Under the pieces are notes generated by a model that searched no databases, was not told where the DNA came from, and saw nothing but the letters and a program-made list of their open reading frames with translations. Source: Moraxella oculi (GTDB lineage Bacteria > Pseudomonadota > Gammaproteobacteria > Pseudomonadales > Moraxellaceae). Taken from it: 64,000 nt of DNA. The stretch spans positions 55,180 to 119,179 of the forward strand of contig NZ_JAMBAQ010000004.1 in the NCBI RefSeq assembly GCF_023336735.1. Direction: 5' to 3'. A program made the position numbers and the translations under genes. The stretch's first letter is position 1; each line of letters opens with the position of its first letter. Of this stretch, positions 33,089 to 43,650 are shown in pieces.

Positions 33089-34501
33089 TCAAGTTATGGT
33101 CGTGGCAGGTTGAATGTCATCATCAATGATTTGAGTGATGAGTGGTATTTTGATGCAGACATACAGACCGCCATCTGGGTGGTTCATCGCACTCACCTTG
33201 CCCTGATGAAGACTTGCGATGCGGCTAACAATGGCAAGCCCCAATCCACTGCCTTGAGTGGTGCGTGCGGTTTCGCCTCTTTCAAAAGGCTGCATGATTC
33301 GTTCCAATTCATTTTCTGCCACACCATCACCTTCATCTTTAATGTAGATGACCAGTGTTGGGAAGTGACTTTGGGGAAACTCTGATTCCATGTCATCAAT
33401 TTCGCTACTGGGGGTGCAGATGTGTGCTCCTAGATGGATTGGTTCACGACCGTAGCGTATGGCATTATTGACCAGGTTGATAATCAGACGCTTGATGGAT
33501 AAAGGACGCACTGGCACACTCTTATCCAATTGACTTTCAAGCACGAACTGAATGTCTGAGAACTGCACCATCACTTCTTTAAAAATGGCATTTAAATTCG
33601 TGGGGCGTACAGGTTCATCTGACCCATCTTTCATGAAAGAGATGAATTGTTCTAAAATCGCATCCATGTCTTCAATGTCATACACCAAACCTTCACGGAC
33701 AAATTCATCAGGCAGCATCTCAGCAGTCAGCCTCATTCTGGTGAGTGGTGTTCGCAAGTCATGGCTGATGCCAGCAAGCATGATGGTGCGTTCCTTTTGA
33801 GCTTGGTTGAGCGTGGTGAACAGTTGATTAAAAGCAGTATTGACTCTGCGGATTTCTCTAGGTCCTTTATTGGTGGCAAGTGTGGTGGCATGACCTTGTT
33901 GAATGTAGTTAATGGCGGCTTTTTCAAGGCGTTTAAGTGGTCGATTTAAACCACGCACTAAAACAAAAATGGTTAAGAGTGTTAAAAACGGCAATCCGAT
34001 TAAAAAGCCTGCCAATAACCCTGTGCTGTACTGAGAATAATAAGCGATTGGCTCACGCAGCCAAATGTCAGGGTATTTGCTGTCTTGAATCCAAAGTTTT
34101 GGCACAGGTTTAAACTTAAAATATACCTTAACCTCTCTTCCAAGTTCACGCTGAACTTCTTTGGCAAGTATGTCGGTGATGTTGCCTGCAAAAAATTTAT
34201 CCGCCACATCAGGAAATTCTGTAGGATTGTGAATGAGATCAATATGGCTATTTTGTTCAAGCCATGCCAAAGACTCAGGGTCTTTTGCCCACTTGGTGCG
34301 AGCTTGATCAAATAACCTAAGTTCACTGGTCAAATAACTGGCATGGCTTTTTAACTCTGGTAAATAAAGACTGCGCCAAAACAGCCATAATGATAAGGCG
34401 ACGCTGACAAAAACAATAAAAAACACCACCAAAATCGTCTGCCAGGTATTAGAATGTAGACGGTAACGCATTGTTGCGAAAAAGTTTTTATGGTGATTCA
34501 T
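33089..34501 (-). CDS. EnvZ-like sensor histidine kinase, no adjacent regulator
   Basis: 470 residues. TM1 is at about 21-46 (TILVVFFIVFVSVALSLWLF) and TM2 at about 162-183 (LLAGFLIGLPFLTLLTIFVL), with a 110-residue periplasmic loop between them, then HAMP. The phospho-acceptor His247 lies in LAGISHDLRTPLTRMRLTAE, nearly identical to the EnvZ H box. The ATPase motifs are INLVNNAIRYG, DEGDGVAENEL and GSGLGLAIVSRIA. The EnvZ-type H box suggests an OmpR-class partner, but no response regulator flanks it: the next gene upstream is rpsP on the other strand. It might cross-talk with the regulator at 30503 or serve a distant ompR. Confidence 0.85.
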   Translation of the reverse strand: MNHHKNFFATMRYRLHSNTWQTILVVFFIVFVSVALSLWLFWRSLYLPELKSHASYLTSELRLFDQARTKWAKDPESLAWLEQNSHIDLIHNPTEFPDVADKFFAGNITDILAKEVQRELGREVKVYFKFKPVPKLWIQDSKYPDIWLREPIAYYSQYSTGLLAGFLIGLPFLTLLTIFVLVRGLNRPLKRLEKAAINYIQQGHATTLATNKGPREIRRVNTAFNQLFTTLNQAQKERTIMLAGISHDLRTPLTRMRLTAEMLPDEFVREGLVYDIEDMDAILEQFISFMKDGSDEPVRPTNLNAIFKEVMVQFSDIQFVLESQLDKSVPVRPLSIKRLIINLVNNAIRYGREPIHLGAHICTPSSEIDDMESEFPQSHFPTLVIYIKDEGDGVAENELERIMQPFERGETARTTQGSGLGLAIVSRIASLHQGKVSAMNHPDGGLYVCIKIPLITQIIDDDIQPATTIT

Positions 34502-34643
34502 GATGAACTCGCAGTTTTGATGACTAAAACAATCGCCTTAAAATTTTACCACAGTTTGTCAGCTTTTCTTTATTGTGCATGAGAGTGAGTGCGAGAAATG
34601 TGCGTTTTTTTGAGAAAAACAGCGATATTTTATGGATTTTTCT

Positions 34644-34672
34644 TTGAAAGGCGTGTAAATTTTTGCTATAAT
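34644..34672 (+). promoter_or_regulatory. Strong sigma-70 promoter of rpsP
   Basis: TTGAAA (34644-34649), 17 bp, TATAAT (34667-34672). This near-consensus promoter leaves a leader of about 110 nt before rpsP. Confidence 0.8.
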
Positions 34673-34789
34673 TAAAATCTTGTAATGGCTTGACTTGTCA
34701 TCGGCTCATCCTCAAAAAAACTGACAGGTAGGCGATTATCCCAATTCTTGCAACAAATTTTTTACTTATTTTCAAAAAGAGAGTTCCTC

Positions 34790-35035
34790 ATGGTAGTTAT
34801 TCGTTTAGCTCGTGGCGGCGCCAAAAAGCGTCCTTTTTATCAAGTAGTTGTTGCTGACAAGCGTGCTGCACGCGATGGTCGCCACATCGAAAAAATCGGG
34901 TTCTTTAATCCATTGGCTCGTGGTCAAGAAGAGACTTTCCGTATTGACTTGGACGCATACAATGCTTGGATTGCAAAAGGTGCACAGCCTTCTGACCGTG
35001 TTGCTCAGCTGGTAAAAACAAAGCAAGCTGCTTAA
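34790..35035 (+). CDS. rpsP: 30S ribosomal protein S16
   Basis: 81 residues, standard S16 size, starting [18 protein letters not shown] and containing [16 protein letters not shown]. The frame extends upstream to 34748, but the ATG at 34790 gives the canonical start. It heads the conserved rpsP-rimM-trmD-rplS cluster. A strong hairpin follows, so most transcripts may end after this gene. Confidence 0.97.
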   Translation: MVVIRLARGGAKKRPFYQVVVADKRAARDGRHIEKIGFFNPLARGQEETFRIDLDAYNAWIAKGAQPSDRVAQLVKTKQAA

Positions 35036-35066
35036 TGCACTGGCGACTGCCAAAAAAGTTACATCT

Positions 35067-35120
35067 AAAAAATCGGTTTGCAAGTTGTATAAAACCAAAA
35101 TGCAATCCGATTTTTTTTTT
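35067..35120 (+). terminator. Terminator-like hairpin between rpsP and rimM
   Basis: AAAAAATCGG-T-TTGCA (35067-35082) pairs with TGCAA-T-CCGATTTTTT (35101-35116), 15 bp with one T-T mismatch and an 18-nt loop, running straight into a long T-tract. Confidence 0.8.
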
Positions 35121-35160
35121 TATTTTTGGTACTATGTATAAAAGTGAGCGATGAACAAAT

Positions 35161-35724
35161 ATGATGAGTAAGCCAAATCTACGCCGTGATGGTGCGGACA
35201 TGCCACCTGTTGATGAATTGATCAAAATTGCCACGCTAAAAAAACCTTATGGAATTAAGGGTTGGTTGTGGGTATTTAGCGAAACGGATAATCGCGCTGA
35301 TATTTTTGAAATGTCGCCTTGGTGGATGAAAACGGCGACAGGATTTAAATCATTGACGCTTAAGCAATGGCGTGAGCAAGGGTCTGGTTTGGTGGCAAGC
35401 TTTGTAGAGATTGCTGATCGGAATGTTGCTGAGACCATGAATGGCACGACGATTTGGGTGCATAAAGACAGTTTGCCAGCACTGGACGACAATGAGTATT
35501 ATTGGTCGGACTTGATGGGCTTGACTGTCATTAATGAAGCAGGCGAAAATCTTGGTGTGATTAAAGAGATGTTTGAGACAGGTGCGCATGAAATCATCAG
35601 CGTGAAAGCTACTAAAGATAGTATTGATGACGAAGACAGACTGATCCCTTGGCACCCAGACATTGTACTGAATGTGGATTTGGTGATGAAGAGCATGCTT
35701 GTGGCATGGGGTGCTGATTATTAA
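35161..35724 (+). CDS. rimM: Ribosome maturation factor RimM
   Basis: 187-residue 30S assembly factor that binds S19 and helps mature the 16S head. The N-terminal domain starts ELIKIATLKKPYGIKGWLWV (family: GKIGxPHGIKGWVKV). The PRC-barrel part contains EYYWSDLMGLTVINEAGENL and ends with PWHPDIVLNVDLVMKSMLV. Two ATGs stand in tandem (35161 and 35164). It lies 14 bp before trmD. Confidence 0.95.
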   Translation: MMSKPNLRRDGADMPPVDELIKIATLKKPYGIKGWLWVFSETDNRADIFEMSPWWMKTATGFKSLTLKQWREQGSGLVASFVEIADRNVAETMNGTTIWVHKDSLPALDDNEYYWSDLMGLTVINEAGENLGVIKEMFETGAHEIISVKATKDSIDDEDRLIPWHPDIVLNVDLVMKSMLVAWGADY

Positions 35725-35738
35725 GTGGTGAGTGAACG

Positions 35739-36509
35739 ATGTTCTTTGCAGTGATTAGTATCATGCCACAGATGTTCATGGCGGTGCGTGATTTTGGCAT
35801 TACAGGGAGGGCGGTGGCTTGTGAGAAAGTGGTCATTCACACCATTAATCCTAGAGACTTTACCACAGATAATTACAAACGCATCGATGAACGCACCTTT
35901 GGCGGTGGTCCTGGCATGGTGATGATGGCAGAGCCTCTTGAAAAAGCGATTTTACATGCCAAAAAATTGGCAGAAGATCATTTTGGTCAGCAGGGCATAT
36001 CATCGCCACAATGCCCTGTGGTGCATTTATCGCCACAAGGTCGTGTACTCGATGAGTCAAGTGTTGTGGCATTTGCTCAATATGATGGCATGATTTTGCT
36101 GTGTGGTCGTTATGAAGGCATTGATGAGCGATTGCTTGAAGCTTATGTTGATGCTGAAATTTCGGTGGGTGATTATGTATTAACAGGGGGTGAATTGCCT
36201 GCAATGATTGTCATGGATAGCATCATTCGTCGCTTGCCGTTTGTCATGGGCGATGATCACTCAGCCATTCAGGACAGCTTTGTTGATGGTCTGCTTGACT
36301 ATCCGCACTATACCAAGCCATTGGTATTTCATGGTCAAGCAGTGCCAGAGGTGTTACTCTCAGGGCATCATGCTAATATTGCCAAATGGCGATTCATACA
36401 ACAGGTACAGCGTACTAAGTTACGCCGTCCAGACTTGTGGGAAAAATTTACACCCAATAAAGAGCAAGTCAAATGGCTAAAAGTGCTTGATGATGAGGTA
36501 AAATCTTAA
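35739..36509 (+). CDS. trmD: tRNA (guanine-N1)-methyltransferase TrmD
   Basis: SPOUT enzyme making m1G37 in tRNAs, needed for reading-frame maintenance. 256 residues. [15 protein letters not shown], the trefoil-knot SAM loop [16 protein letters not shown] and [17 protein letters not shown] are all intact, as is [14 protein letters not shown] near the C-terminal domain. rplS follows after 159 bp. Confidence 0.97.
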   Translation: MFFAVISIMPQMFMAVRDFGITGRAVACEKVVIHTINPRDFTTDNYKRIDERTFGGGPGMVMMAEPLEKAILHAKKLAEDHFGQQGISSPQCPVVHLSPQGRVLDESSVVAFAQYDGMILLCGRYEGIDERLLEAYVDAEISVGDYVLTGGELPAMIVMDSIIRRLPFVMGDDHSAIQDSFVDGLLDYPHYTKPLVFHGQAVPEVLLSGHHANIAKWRFIQQVQRTKLRRPDLWEKFTPNKEQVKWLKVLDDEVKS

Positions 36510-36668
36510 AAATTTCTTGAAAAAATACTCAAATATCAGTAAAATGGTCAAGTTTTTGCCCATGTGGTTTGGGCAAGCAGTTTATGACTGCATGATGATG
36601 ATACGATATGCGACCTTTTAACCACTAAAAAAAGGAATACAGCCTATGTCGTCTGATTGGAGATTGCC

Positions 36669-37037
36669 ATGAGCAATAAACACCCCCTAGTTCAACATAT
36701 TGAAAATACACAATTAAAAGACCACCCATCATTCGCCCCAGGTGATACGGTTGTGGTTCAGGTGAAAGTTCGTGAAGGCGACCGTGAGCGTCTGCAAGCA
36801 TTTGAAGGCGTGGTCATCGCTAAGCGCAACCGTGGTCTAAACTCATCTTTTACCGTGCGTAAAATCTCAAGCGGCATCGGTGTGGAGCGTGCTTTCCAGT
36901 TGCATTCACCATTGATCGAAAGCATCAGTGTGAAGCGTCGTGGCGATGTACGCCGTGCTAAGCTTTACTACCTGCGTGAACGCTCTGGTAAATCTGCACG
37001 CATCAAAGAAAAATTGGGTGCAAAAAAAGACGCTTAA
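36669..37037 (+). CDS. rplS: 50S ribosomal protein L19
   Basis: 122 residues starting [18 protein letters not shown], with [20 protein letters not shown] and the C-terminal [20 protein letters not shown]. The frame opens 12 nt earlier, but GGAG six bases before the ATG at 36669 sets the start. Last gene of the cluster, followed by a terminator. Confidence 0.97.
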   Translation: MSNKHPLVQHIENTQLKDHPSFAPGDTVVVQVKVREGDRERLQAFEGVVIAKRNRGLNSSFTVRKISSGIGVERAFQLHSPLIESISVKRRGDVRRAKLYYLRERSGKSARIKEKLGAKKDA

Positions 37038-37065
37038 TCCTAATCAAGCGATTTTTAGTTGCTAC

Positions 37066-37094
37066 AAACCTTGTCATTATGGCAAGGTTTTTTA
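37066..37094 (+). terminator. Terminator after rplS
   Basis: AAACCTTGTC (37066-37075) pairs with GGCAAGGTTT (37081-37090), with a G-T pair near the loop, followed by TTTT. Confidence 0.8.
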
Positions 37095-37337
37095 TTTGCT
37101 TGATCAATGATTTTGTCCATTGGTAATGATGATGTTATTGTGGATGCAAATGGCAGCCGCCCCTATCATGGTTATCATGTTGCACCAAATTGATTTTAAG
37201 ACGGCACAGATCCGTGTCAAAAGCCTTTGATAAAAAACCAAAAAAAAACTTGATGATGCCATTGATCTGCAAAAATACCATGATAAGTGTTTTGTTTAAT
37301 TTTGGTTGGATTTTTATTGTTTGATTGGGCTTTTATC
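37095..37337. other. Intergenic region between rplS and uvrC
   Basis: About 240 bp without a gene. It includes an A-rich tract (37228-37250). I see no RNA gene or mobile sequence. Confidence 0.5.
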
Positions 37338-37367
37338 TTGCAAAAGGTGATTATCACCTTATATATT
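37338..37367 (+). promoter_or_regulatory. uvrC promoter with operator-like dyad in the spacer
   Basis: TTGCAA (37338-37343) and TATATT (37362-37367) are 18 bp apart. The spacer contains a 17-bp palindrome, AAGGTGAT-T-ATCACCTT (37344-37360), with 8-bp perfect arms. It does not match a LexA box (CTG-N10-CAG). Confidence 0.55.
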
Positions 37368-37398
37368 GATGTTAATCATATGACAAAAAAGAGCAACC

Positions 37399-39249
37399 AT
37401 GACAGACAGCATCGCCATTAACAAGGAAGGGTTTGATAAAAAATCGCATTTAAATGCCATCTTAAAATCCCTGCCGAATTTGCCTGGTGTGTATAAGATG
37501 CTTGGTGGTGATGGCGAGATTTTGTATGTGGGAAAGGCAAAATCACTCAAAAATCGTGTGAGTAGCTATTTTGCTAAAACTGTTGAACACCCAAAGACGC
37601 GCGCACTTGTGCAAAGAATTCATGACATTGAAATCATTATTGTGCGTGGTGAGACAGAAGCATTACTTTTAGAGCAGAATCTCATCAAAGCACATCGACC
37701 GCCTTATAACATCATTTTGCGTGATGATAAATCCTATCTTTATGTGTTCATGTCCATGGATAAATTTCCACGCCTTGGCTATGGACGCGGTAAAGGCAAA
37801 CATGCTGAAGGGCGTTTTTTTGGACCATACCCCTCAGCCACAGGGGCGAAAGAAGCATTGTTGCTGATGCAAAAGCTATTCATGATTCGAAGTTGTACCA
37901 ACAGTTATTTTAATACCAGAAAAAGACCTTGTTTGGAATATCAAATCAAACGCTGTAAGGCGCCGTGTGTTGGTATGGTGAGTCGTGAAGAGTATCTTGA
38001 TGATGTTAAAAGTGCATTGATGTTTTTGGGTGGGGAGAATGGCGAGGTTCAAAAGATGCTTGTCTCTAAAATGGAGCAGGCGGCAGAAGCACTTAATTTT
38101 GAACAAGCAGCTTTCTATCGTGATCGCATCACGATGGTCAGTGAGATGCAGGCACGCCAAGCAGTTTTTCGCTTGACAGGGGAGGCAGATGTTTTTGCCA
38201 TCAATCATAAAGTGGGTGTAACTTGCATTCATGTCTTGACGGTGCGAGGAGGCAAGGTACTTGGCGGTAAGAATTATTTTCCTGATGAAATTGCCGTGGG
38301 TGATAAAAATAATGCCGAGCGTTTGGCAGAATTTATTTTATCCTTTTATTTTCAAGTCAGTGAAGACTTGCCAGAGGAAATCATCGTCAGTGAGTCTTTG
38401 AATGATGCCGAAACGATTGCTAAGATATTGCAAGAGCAGTTTAACAAAAAAACCCAAATCAAGCATCGAACACAAAAACATCGTGCCGAATGGCTTAGTC
38501 TGGCGAAGATGAATGCAGATAACGCGTTAGGTGCAAAAATGAGCGATTACCAAGAACTCAATTTAAGATTTGCCGCTTTAAAATCTTTGTTGGAGTCGGT
38601 CTGTGATCGTGCGATTGATCGTGTGGAATGTTTTGACATCAGTCATACCATGGGGGAGGCGGCTGTGGGTTCTTGTGTGGTCTTTGATTCAGGTGGTGCT
38701 CGCAAGCGAGATTATCGTCAATATGCCATTCATGACATTACAGGGGGTGATGACTATGCGGCGATGCGTCAGGTCCTAACTCGTCGTTATACCAAGCATG
38801 ATTTGCCAGATTTGTTATTGATTGATGGTGGTAAGGGTCAGCTGAATGTTGCTAAGGAGGTGCTAGACGAGCTTGGTAAGCTTGATGATACTTTGCTTGT
38901 CAGTGTTGCCAAAGGTGAGGGTAGAAAGGCTGGGCTTGAAGTGTTGCATTTTCTTGATCATGAACCGATAGATTTGCCGATGGATAATAAGGCATTGCAT
39001 TTAATCATGCATATTCGTGATGAGGCTCATCGCTTTGCCATCACCAGCCATCGTAAGAAGCGTGATAAATCTCGTGGCTCTTCGGTGCTTGAAGTCATTC
39101 CTGGACTTGGTGAAAAGCGACGACGAGAGTTATTGACTCATTTTGGTGGCATGCAGCAGTTACTGAGTGCTTCTGAGCTTGAGATTGCCAGCGTCAAGGG
39201 CATTGGTAAAGTGCTGGCTGGCACCATATACAAAGCATTGCACGCTTAA
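37399..39249 (+). CDS. uvrC: Excinuclease ABC subunit C
   Basis: 616-residue nuclease that cuts both sides of a UvrB-bound lesion. The N-terminal GIY-YIG nuclease reads [20 protein letters not shown], then [17 protein letters not shown] with the Cys cluster, a UVR motif ([20 protein letters not shown]), the RNase H-like half ([35 protein letters not shown]) and C-terminal helix-hairpin-helix repeats ([19 protein letters not shown]). Monocistronic. Confidence 0.97.
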   Translation: MTDSIAINKEGFDKKSHLNAILKSLPNLPGVYKMLGGDGEILYVGKAKSLKNRVSSYFAKTVEHPKTRALVQRIHDIEIIIVRGETEALLLEQNLIKAHRPPYNIILRDDKSYLYVFMSMDKFPRLGYGRGKGKHAEGRFFGPYPSATGAKEALLLMQKLFMIRSCTNSYFNTRKRPCLEYQIKRCKAPCVGMVSREEYLDDVKSALMFLGGENGEVQKMLVSKMEQAAEALNFEQAAFYRDRITMVSEMQARQAVFRLTGEADVFAINHKVGVTCIHVLTVRGGKVLGGKNYFPDEIAVGDKNNAERLAEFILSFYFQVSEDLPEEIIVSESLNDAETIAKILQEQFNKKTQIKHRTQKHRAEWLSLAKMNADNALGAKMSDYQELNLRFAALKSLLESVCDRAIDRVECFDISHTMGEAAVGSCVVFDSGGARKRDYRQYAIHDITGGDDYAAMRQVLTRRYTKHDLPDLLLIDGGKGQLNVAKEVLDELGKLDDTLLVSVAKGEGRKAGLEVLHFLDHEPIDLPMDNKALHLIMHIRDEAHRFAITSHRKKRDKSRGSSVLEVIPGLGEKRRRELLTHFGGMQQLLSASELEIASVKGIGKVLAGTIYKALHA

Positions 39250-39451
39250 AAGAGCGATTTTACTTTTTACTTGGTATGAATACTGACATTTCAAGGTGTG
39301 ATGAAAAATTTATAATAATTATTAAAAATCAATTACTTATGAAATTTTTAGATCATTTTTCAAAATGAGTTATTGAAAAATTTGTATTTGTCAAGCATAT
39401 ATTTGGTAAATGGAAAAATATTTTTCCATCATCAATGAAAGCGAGAATGAT

Positions 39452-42025
39452 ATGAATTTGAATCAACTGACCCAAAAGGTACATCAGGCATTACAGGCTG
39501 CCCAAAGCCTTGCATTGTCTCGTGATAACACCGCCATTTTTGCTGTACATCTGTTGTCTGTGATGATGCAAGATGAAAGCAATGCCTCAATGCTTGCCCA
39601 AGCTGGAGCAGATCTTGGTGTGATACACACCGAGCTGGATAAAAAGCTTGATGCACTTGCCACCCTCACGACACCAACAGGTCAAGCAAATTTGGCACCT
39701 GATTTGGTACAAGTCATGAATCTGGCAAAAAAATTCGCCGATCAAGCAGGCGATGAGTTTGTGGCAAGTGAGTGGCTGCTATTTGCCATGGCACAGATTA
39801 CTGATACTAAGACACTCTTGGAAAAATCAGGCTTAAATGCCCAAAAGCTACAATCCATCATCAATCACATTCGTGGGGGAGATACTGTGAATCATCAACA
39901 TGCTGAAGACGCTAGACAAGCCTTGGCAAAATATACCATAAATTTAACTGAGCGTGCTCGTGATGGCAAGCTAGACCCTGTCATTGGCAGAGATGATGAA
40001 ATCCGCCGTACCATACAGGTATTGTCAAGACGCACTAAGAACAACCCTGTACTCATCGGTGAGCCTGGCGTGGGTAAGACCGCCATCGTTGAGGGTTTGG
40101 CCCAGCGTATTATCAATGGAGAAGTGCCTGACAGCTTAAAAAACAAAGAAGTGCTATCGCTTGATATGGGTTCACTCATTGCAGGTGCCAAATATCATGG
40201 CGAGTTTGAGGAACGCCTAAAAGGAGTGCTTAACGACCTTGCCAAACAAGACGGTAGCGTCATTTTATTCATTGATGAGTTGCACACAATGGTTGGTGCG
40301 GGTAAAACAAGTGGGGCGATGGACGCAGGCAATATGTTAAAGCCTGCACTGGCTCGTGGAGAGTTGCGTTGTGTGGGGGCGACGACATTAGATGAATATC
40401 GTCAATATATTGAAAAAGACCCTGCACTAGAACGCCGATTCCAAAAGGTTTTGGTTGATGAGCCAAGTGTTGAAGATACGATTGCCATTTTGCGCGGTTT
40501 AAAAGAGCGTTATGAGTTGCATCATGGCGTGCGTATTTTAGATGATGCCATCATCGCTGCTGCCAAGATGAGCCATCGCTACATCACTGACCGCCAGTTG
40601 CCTGACAAGGCGATTGACTTAATTGATGAAGCGGCAAGTCGCATCAAGATGGAGCTTGATAGCAAGCCTGAAGTCATGGATAAGCTTGATCGCCGAATCA
40701 TTCAGTTAAAAATGCAACTTGAAACCGTCAAAAATGATGACGGTCAGGGTGCGAAGTCTGAAAGTGCGCAGTTAGAAAGTCAGATTGCCCAGCTTTCTAA
40801 AGAATATCAAGATTTAGAAGAAATCTGGAAAAGTGAAAAGGCATTGGTTGCGGGCAATAAAGACATCCAAATCAAGCTTGACCAAGCTCGCATTGCCTTA
40901 GAAAAAGCCCAAAGAGAAGGGGATTATACCGAAGCAGGTCGTTTGCAGTATGGCGTGATTCCAGAGCTACAAAAACAGCTTGAACATGATGAAGCACTTG
41001 ATGACGCCCAGCCAAAGCTGTTGAGAGATAAGGTAACGGATAAAGAAATTGCGGAGGTAGTCGCTGCTGCCACGGGCATTCCTGTCGCCAAAATGATGCA
41101 AGGCGAGCGTGAAAAAATGCTGGCAATGGAGGATAGGCTGCATGAAAGAGTGGTCGGTCAAGATGAGGCAGTAACTGCGGTTGCTAATGCCGTGCGTCGT
41201 AGTCGAGCAGGCCTTTCTGATCCGAATAAGCCGAGTGGTTCGTTCTTATTTTTGGGACCGACTGGTGTTGGTAAAACGGAGCTGACCAAGTCTTTGGCGA
41301 ATTTTCTGTTTGATGATGAGACGGCAATGGTACGCATTGACATGAGTGAGTTCATGGAAAAGCATAGCGTCAGTCGTTTGTTGGGTGCGCCACCAGGCTA
41401 TGTTGGTTATGAAGAAGGTGGCGTCTTGACCGAGGCGGTGCGTCGAAAACCTTATAGTGTGGTGCTGTTTGATGAAATTGAAAAGGCACATCCTGATGTC
41501 TTCAACATTCTCTTACAAGTACTAGACGATGGTCGCTTGACCGACTCTCAAGGGCGTGTGGTGGACTTTAAAAATACCGTCATCATCATGACTTCAAATC
41601 TGGGTAGTCATGAAATCTTTGAGATGGCAGACGCAAGTTATGAGGAGATGAAGTCGGCGGTGATGGTATCGGTGAACGCACATTTTCGCCCAGAGTTCAT
41701 CAATCGTATTGATGAGATCGTGGTGTTTCATCCGCTTGGACAAGAACAAATGGCAGGCATTGCCAACATTCAACTTGATCGCTTGCGTAACCGCTTAAAA
41801 GAGCGTGGTTTGGGATTGACTTTGACCGATCAAGCGATGAGTGAGCTGGTGTCGGTCGGTCATGATTCTGTGTTTGGTGCAAGACCTTTAAAGCGTGCCA
41901 TTCAGCAACAGATTGAAAACCCATTGGCACAAAAGTTGCTATCAGGTGAATTTGTGGCAGGAGATGTTGTCTTGGTAGATTTTGATGGCAATCAGCTTGT
42001 TTTTGACAAAGCTCATGCTGTCTAA
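39452..42025 (+). CDS. clpB: ATP-dependent disaggregase ClpB
   Basis: 857 residues, exactly the E. coli length. The order is an N-terminal Clp repeat domain ([20 protein letters not shown]), AAA-1 with [16 protein letters not shown], the coiled-coil middle domain (about 400-530), and AAA-2 with [17 protein letters not shown] and [12 protein letters not shown]. Together with DnaK it dissolves heat-induced aggregates. The frame opens at 39410, but MNLNQLTQK at 39452 is the family start. I found no convincing sigma-32 promoter in the 200-bp upstream gap. Confidence 0.97.
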   Translation: MNLNQLTQKVHQALQAAQSLALSRDNTAIFAVHLLSVMMQDESNASMLAQAGADLGVIHTELDKKLDALATLTTPTGQANLAPDLVQVMNLAKKFADQAGDEFVASEWLLFAMAQITDTKTLLEKSGLNAQKLQSIINHIRGGDTVNHQHAEDARQALAKYTINLTERARDGKLDPVIGRDDEIRRTIQVLSRRTKNNPVLIGEPGVGKTAIVEGLAQRIINGEVPDSLKNKEVLSLDMGSLIAGAKYHGEFEERLKGVLNDLAKQDGSVILFIDELHTMVGAGKTSGAMDAGNMLKPALARGELRCVGATTLDEYRQYIEKDPALERRFQKVLVDEPSVEDTIAILRGLKERYELHHGVRILDDAIIAAAKMSHRYITDRQLPDKAIDLIDEAASRIKMELDSKPEVMDKLDRRIIQLKMQLETVKNDDGQGAKSESAQLESQIAQLSKEYQDLEEIWKSEKALVAGNKDIQIKLDQARIALEKAQREGDYTEAGRLQYGVIPELQKQLEHDEALDDAQPKLLRDKVTDKEIAEVVAAATGIPVAKMMQGEREKMLAMEDRLHERVVGQDEAVTAVANAVRRSRAGLSDPNKPSGSFLFLGPTGVGKTELTKSLANFLFDDETAMVRIDMSEFMEKHSVSRLLGAPPGYVGYEEGGVLTEAVRRKPYSVVLFDEIEKAHPDVFNILLQVLDDGRLTDSQGRVVDFKNTVIIMTSNLGSHEIFEMADASYEEMKSAVMVSVNAHFRPEFINRIDEIVVFHPLGQEQMAGIANIQLDRLRNRLKERGLGLTLTDQAMSELVSVGHDSVFGARPLKRAIQQQIENPLAQKLLSGEFVAGDVVLVDFDGNQLVFDKAHAV

Positions 42026-42036
42026 CTCTACTTTAA

Positions 42037-42067
42037 AAAAAAGCAGGTCGTGGTGCCTGCTTTTTTA
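42037..42067. terminator. Terminator after clpB
   Basis: AAAAAAGCAGG (42037-42047) pairs with CCTGCTTTTTT (42056-42066), an 11-bp perfect stem with an 8-nt loop. It may also serve the convergent gene ending at 42089. Confidence 0.9.
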
Positions 42068-42088
42068 TTGAGTGGTTCTTTGTTGGCG

Positions 42089-43438
42089 TCATTTGCCTAA
42101 GTTTAACAGCTCTGGCGTGCTTAATAGTATCATTTCATTGTCGTCAGCGACATTTGGTAAGCGACTGCTGGAAAATGGCAGGTTGTTATCATTGCCCACG
42201 ATGATGTGTGTGTCATCGACCACATCAACATTTTCAATGGTAAAAAATGGGAATTCAAACACATGACCGCTTAAAGGCTTTTTGGCGATTTTATTTGGGT
42301 CTTTGATGTCTAATAAATCCACATAGCCCAATTTTTGTACAAAATCATTTACATGTGAATCATCAAACTTAATTAAGTATACTCGCTTGAACTTGGGTAA
42401 GTTATTGAAGCATCGGCTTTGATTCATGCCATTTTTACAGGCGTATTTTACCACCCCCTCGCCATCATCTCGCTCAATCACCAAGGCACGATTGGCATCG
42501 ATCATATTAAAATCACCGATGGCATGCGTGGGGCTTTCTAGGGGGTAGTACCAAACCTTATCCGTCCATGCTTGTTGCTGAGTGTCAAACTGCATGATGT
42601 TTAGATAAGCAGTGCCATCTTCGTTTTGATTGTTGTCCGTGTTGATGTCCCATAAAGCCCCTTCAAGCATTGGGTATAGGTATTTTCCATAACTTGCCAT
42701 ACCCTCAAAGCCTTTAGATCGTCTGACATTAAAAGCAAAGGTTCCTTTGGGCGTGGCAGGAGTACGCATCTTGTGATGGTCTGGTGAGATGAGTGGTATT
42801 CCTTGAAGCTGGCTTTCAAAAATGGCCAATACAGTACCATTCATATCTGCCTTAATTAAATAAGGGCCAAACTCATCACCAATCCATAGTGCATCATCAA
42901 TGATTTGAAAACTCTCTGGGTCAAAATCTGCTCCAGTCAAATAGCGAGAGTCGGTGGCTTCGTTGATGATGTGAAAGGGGATGATCTTATTGGGGTCTTT
43001 TAAAAAGATGGTTTTTTTCTTATAAAATTCACCTGTTTTAAAGTCAATGTCATAATTCGACAAATGCAGCATGAAGTCAGGTGAATTGGCTTTTGAGCCT
43101 GCACCATTGTCAGTCAAAATCCAAAAACTTCCGTCTTGCATTCGCTGGATGCCAGAGTAACCTTGTAAAGGCTGACCACGAAAAGGCAGGCTGATGCCTG
43201 TTGGGCGAGTGGCTGACTTTCCCATAATAACACCCAAAGTGTCGGTACGAACCGCAGTGGTAAACTTGCCACTGGTATGGAGAGATTTTGGGGCGTCTGG
43301 CGGCGCTTGAATGAAGCTTTTAGCGGGTTGAACGGCATGTCCTGCCAAAACTGCTGGGGTTTTAATGGGTGTTTGAGCGACGGCAATGCTCAACAAAGTT
43401 GGGGTGAGTAATATCGTCCAAATAGTCGTTTGTTTCAT
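42089..43438 (-). CDS. Exported phytase-like esterase family protein
   Basis: 449 residues with a signal peptide (KQTTIWTILLTPTLLSIAVA). The mature part matches the esterase-like activity of phytase family (PF13449): GYSGIQRMQDGSFWILTDNG, GADFDPESFQIIDDALWIGD and EFGPYLIKADMNG, then ALVIERDDGEGV and the late ENVDVVDDTHIIVGNDNNLP. It is likely a periplasmic beta-propeller hydrolase with unknown substrate. An in-frame upstream ATG at 43486 would hide the signal peptide, so I chose 43438. It stands alone. Confidence 0.8.
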   Translation of the reverse strand: MKQTTIWTILLTPTLLSIAVAQTPIKTPAVLAGHAVQPAKSFIQAPPDAPKSLHTSGKFTTAVRTDTLGVIMGKSATRPTGISLPFRGQPLQGYSGIQRMQDGSFWILTDNGAGSKANSPDFMLHLSNYDIDFKTGEFYKKKTIFLKDPNKIIPFHIINEATDSRYLTGADFDPESFQIIDDALWIGDEFGPYLIKADMNGTVLAIFESQLQGIPLISPDHHKMRTPATPKGTFAFNVRRSKGFEGMASYGKYLYPMLEGALWDINTDNNQNEDGTAYLNIMQFDTQQQAWTDKVWYYPLESPTHAIGDFNMIDANRALVIERDDGEGVVKYACKNGMNQSRCFNNLPKFKRVYLIKFDDSHVNDFVQKLGYVDLLDIKDPNKIAKKPLSGHVFEFPFFTIENVDVVDDTHIIVGNDNNLPFSSSRLPNVADDNEMILLSTPELLNLGK

Positions 43439-43589
43439 AAGAGCTTTACCAAAAGTGGGTGTTGATAAAGTATACTTAATCATCATGACAAAAATATGAA
43501 ATCAAATAACATCCCCAACCTGAACTGTCAGCTGATGTTTGAATGGATGGTTGCTTGAAGGTGAAGGTTTTGTGTAGAGCTTTTATTAA

Positions 43590-43621
43590 AGCATTGGGCG
43601 GTCGAAAAATCACCCAATGCT
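43590..43621. other. Stable hairpin between the phytase-like gene and zapA
   Basis: AGCATTGGG (43590-43598) pairs perfectly with CCCAATGCT (43613-43621) around a 14-nt loop, about 30 bp after the zapA stop. On the minus strand it is followed by TTTAATAAAA, a weak T-tract, so it may be the zapA terminator. In many gammaproteobacteria 6S RNA lies downstream of zapA; this 164-bp gap does not show a convincing 6S fold. Confidence 0.5.
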
Positions 43622-43650
43622 GATTGATATTTTTAAGGCTAAGTTAAACG

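Noticed and set aside
37344..37360. LexA/SOS box upstream of uvrC
   Set aside because: The palindrome lacks CTG and CAG at the required 10-bp spacing.
43487..43650. Possible 6S RNA downstream of zapA
   Set aside because: The gap is shorter than 6S RNA, and no long rod with a central bubble can be drawn; only a short hairpin is present.
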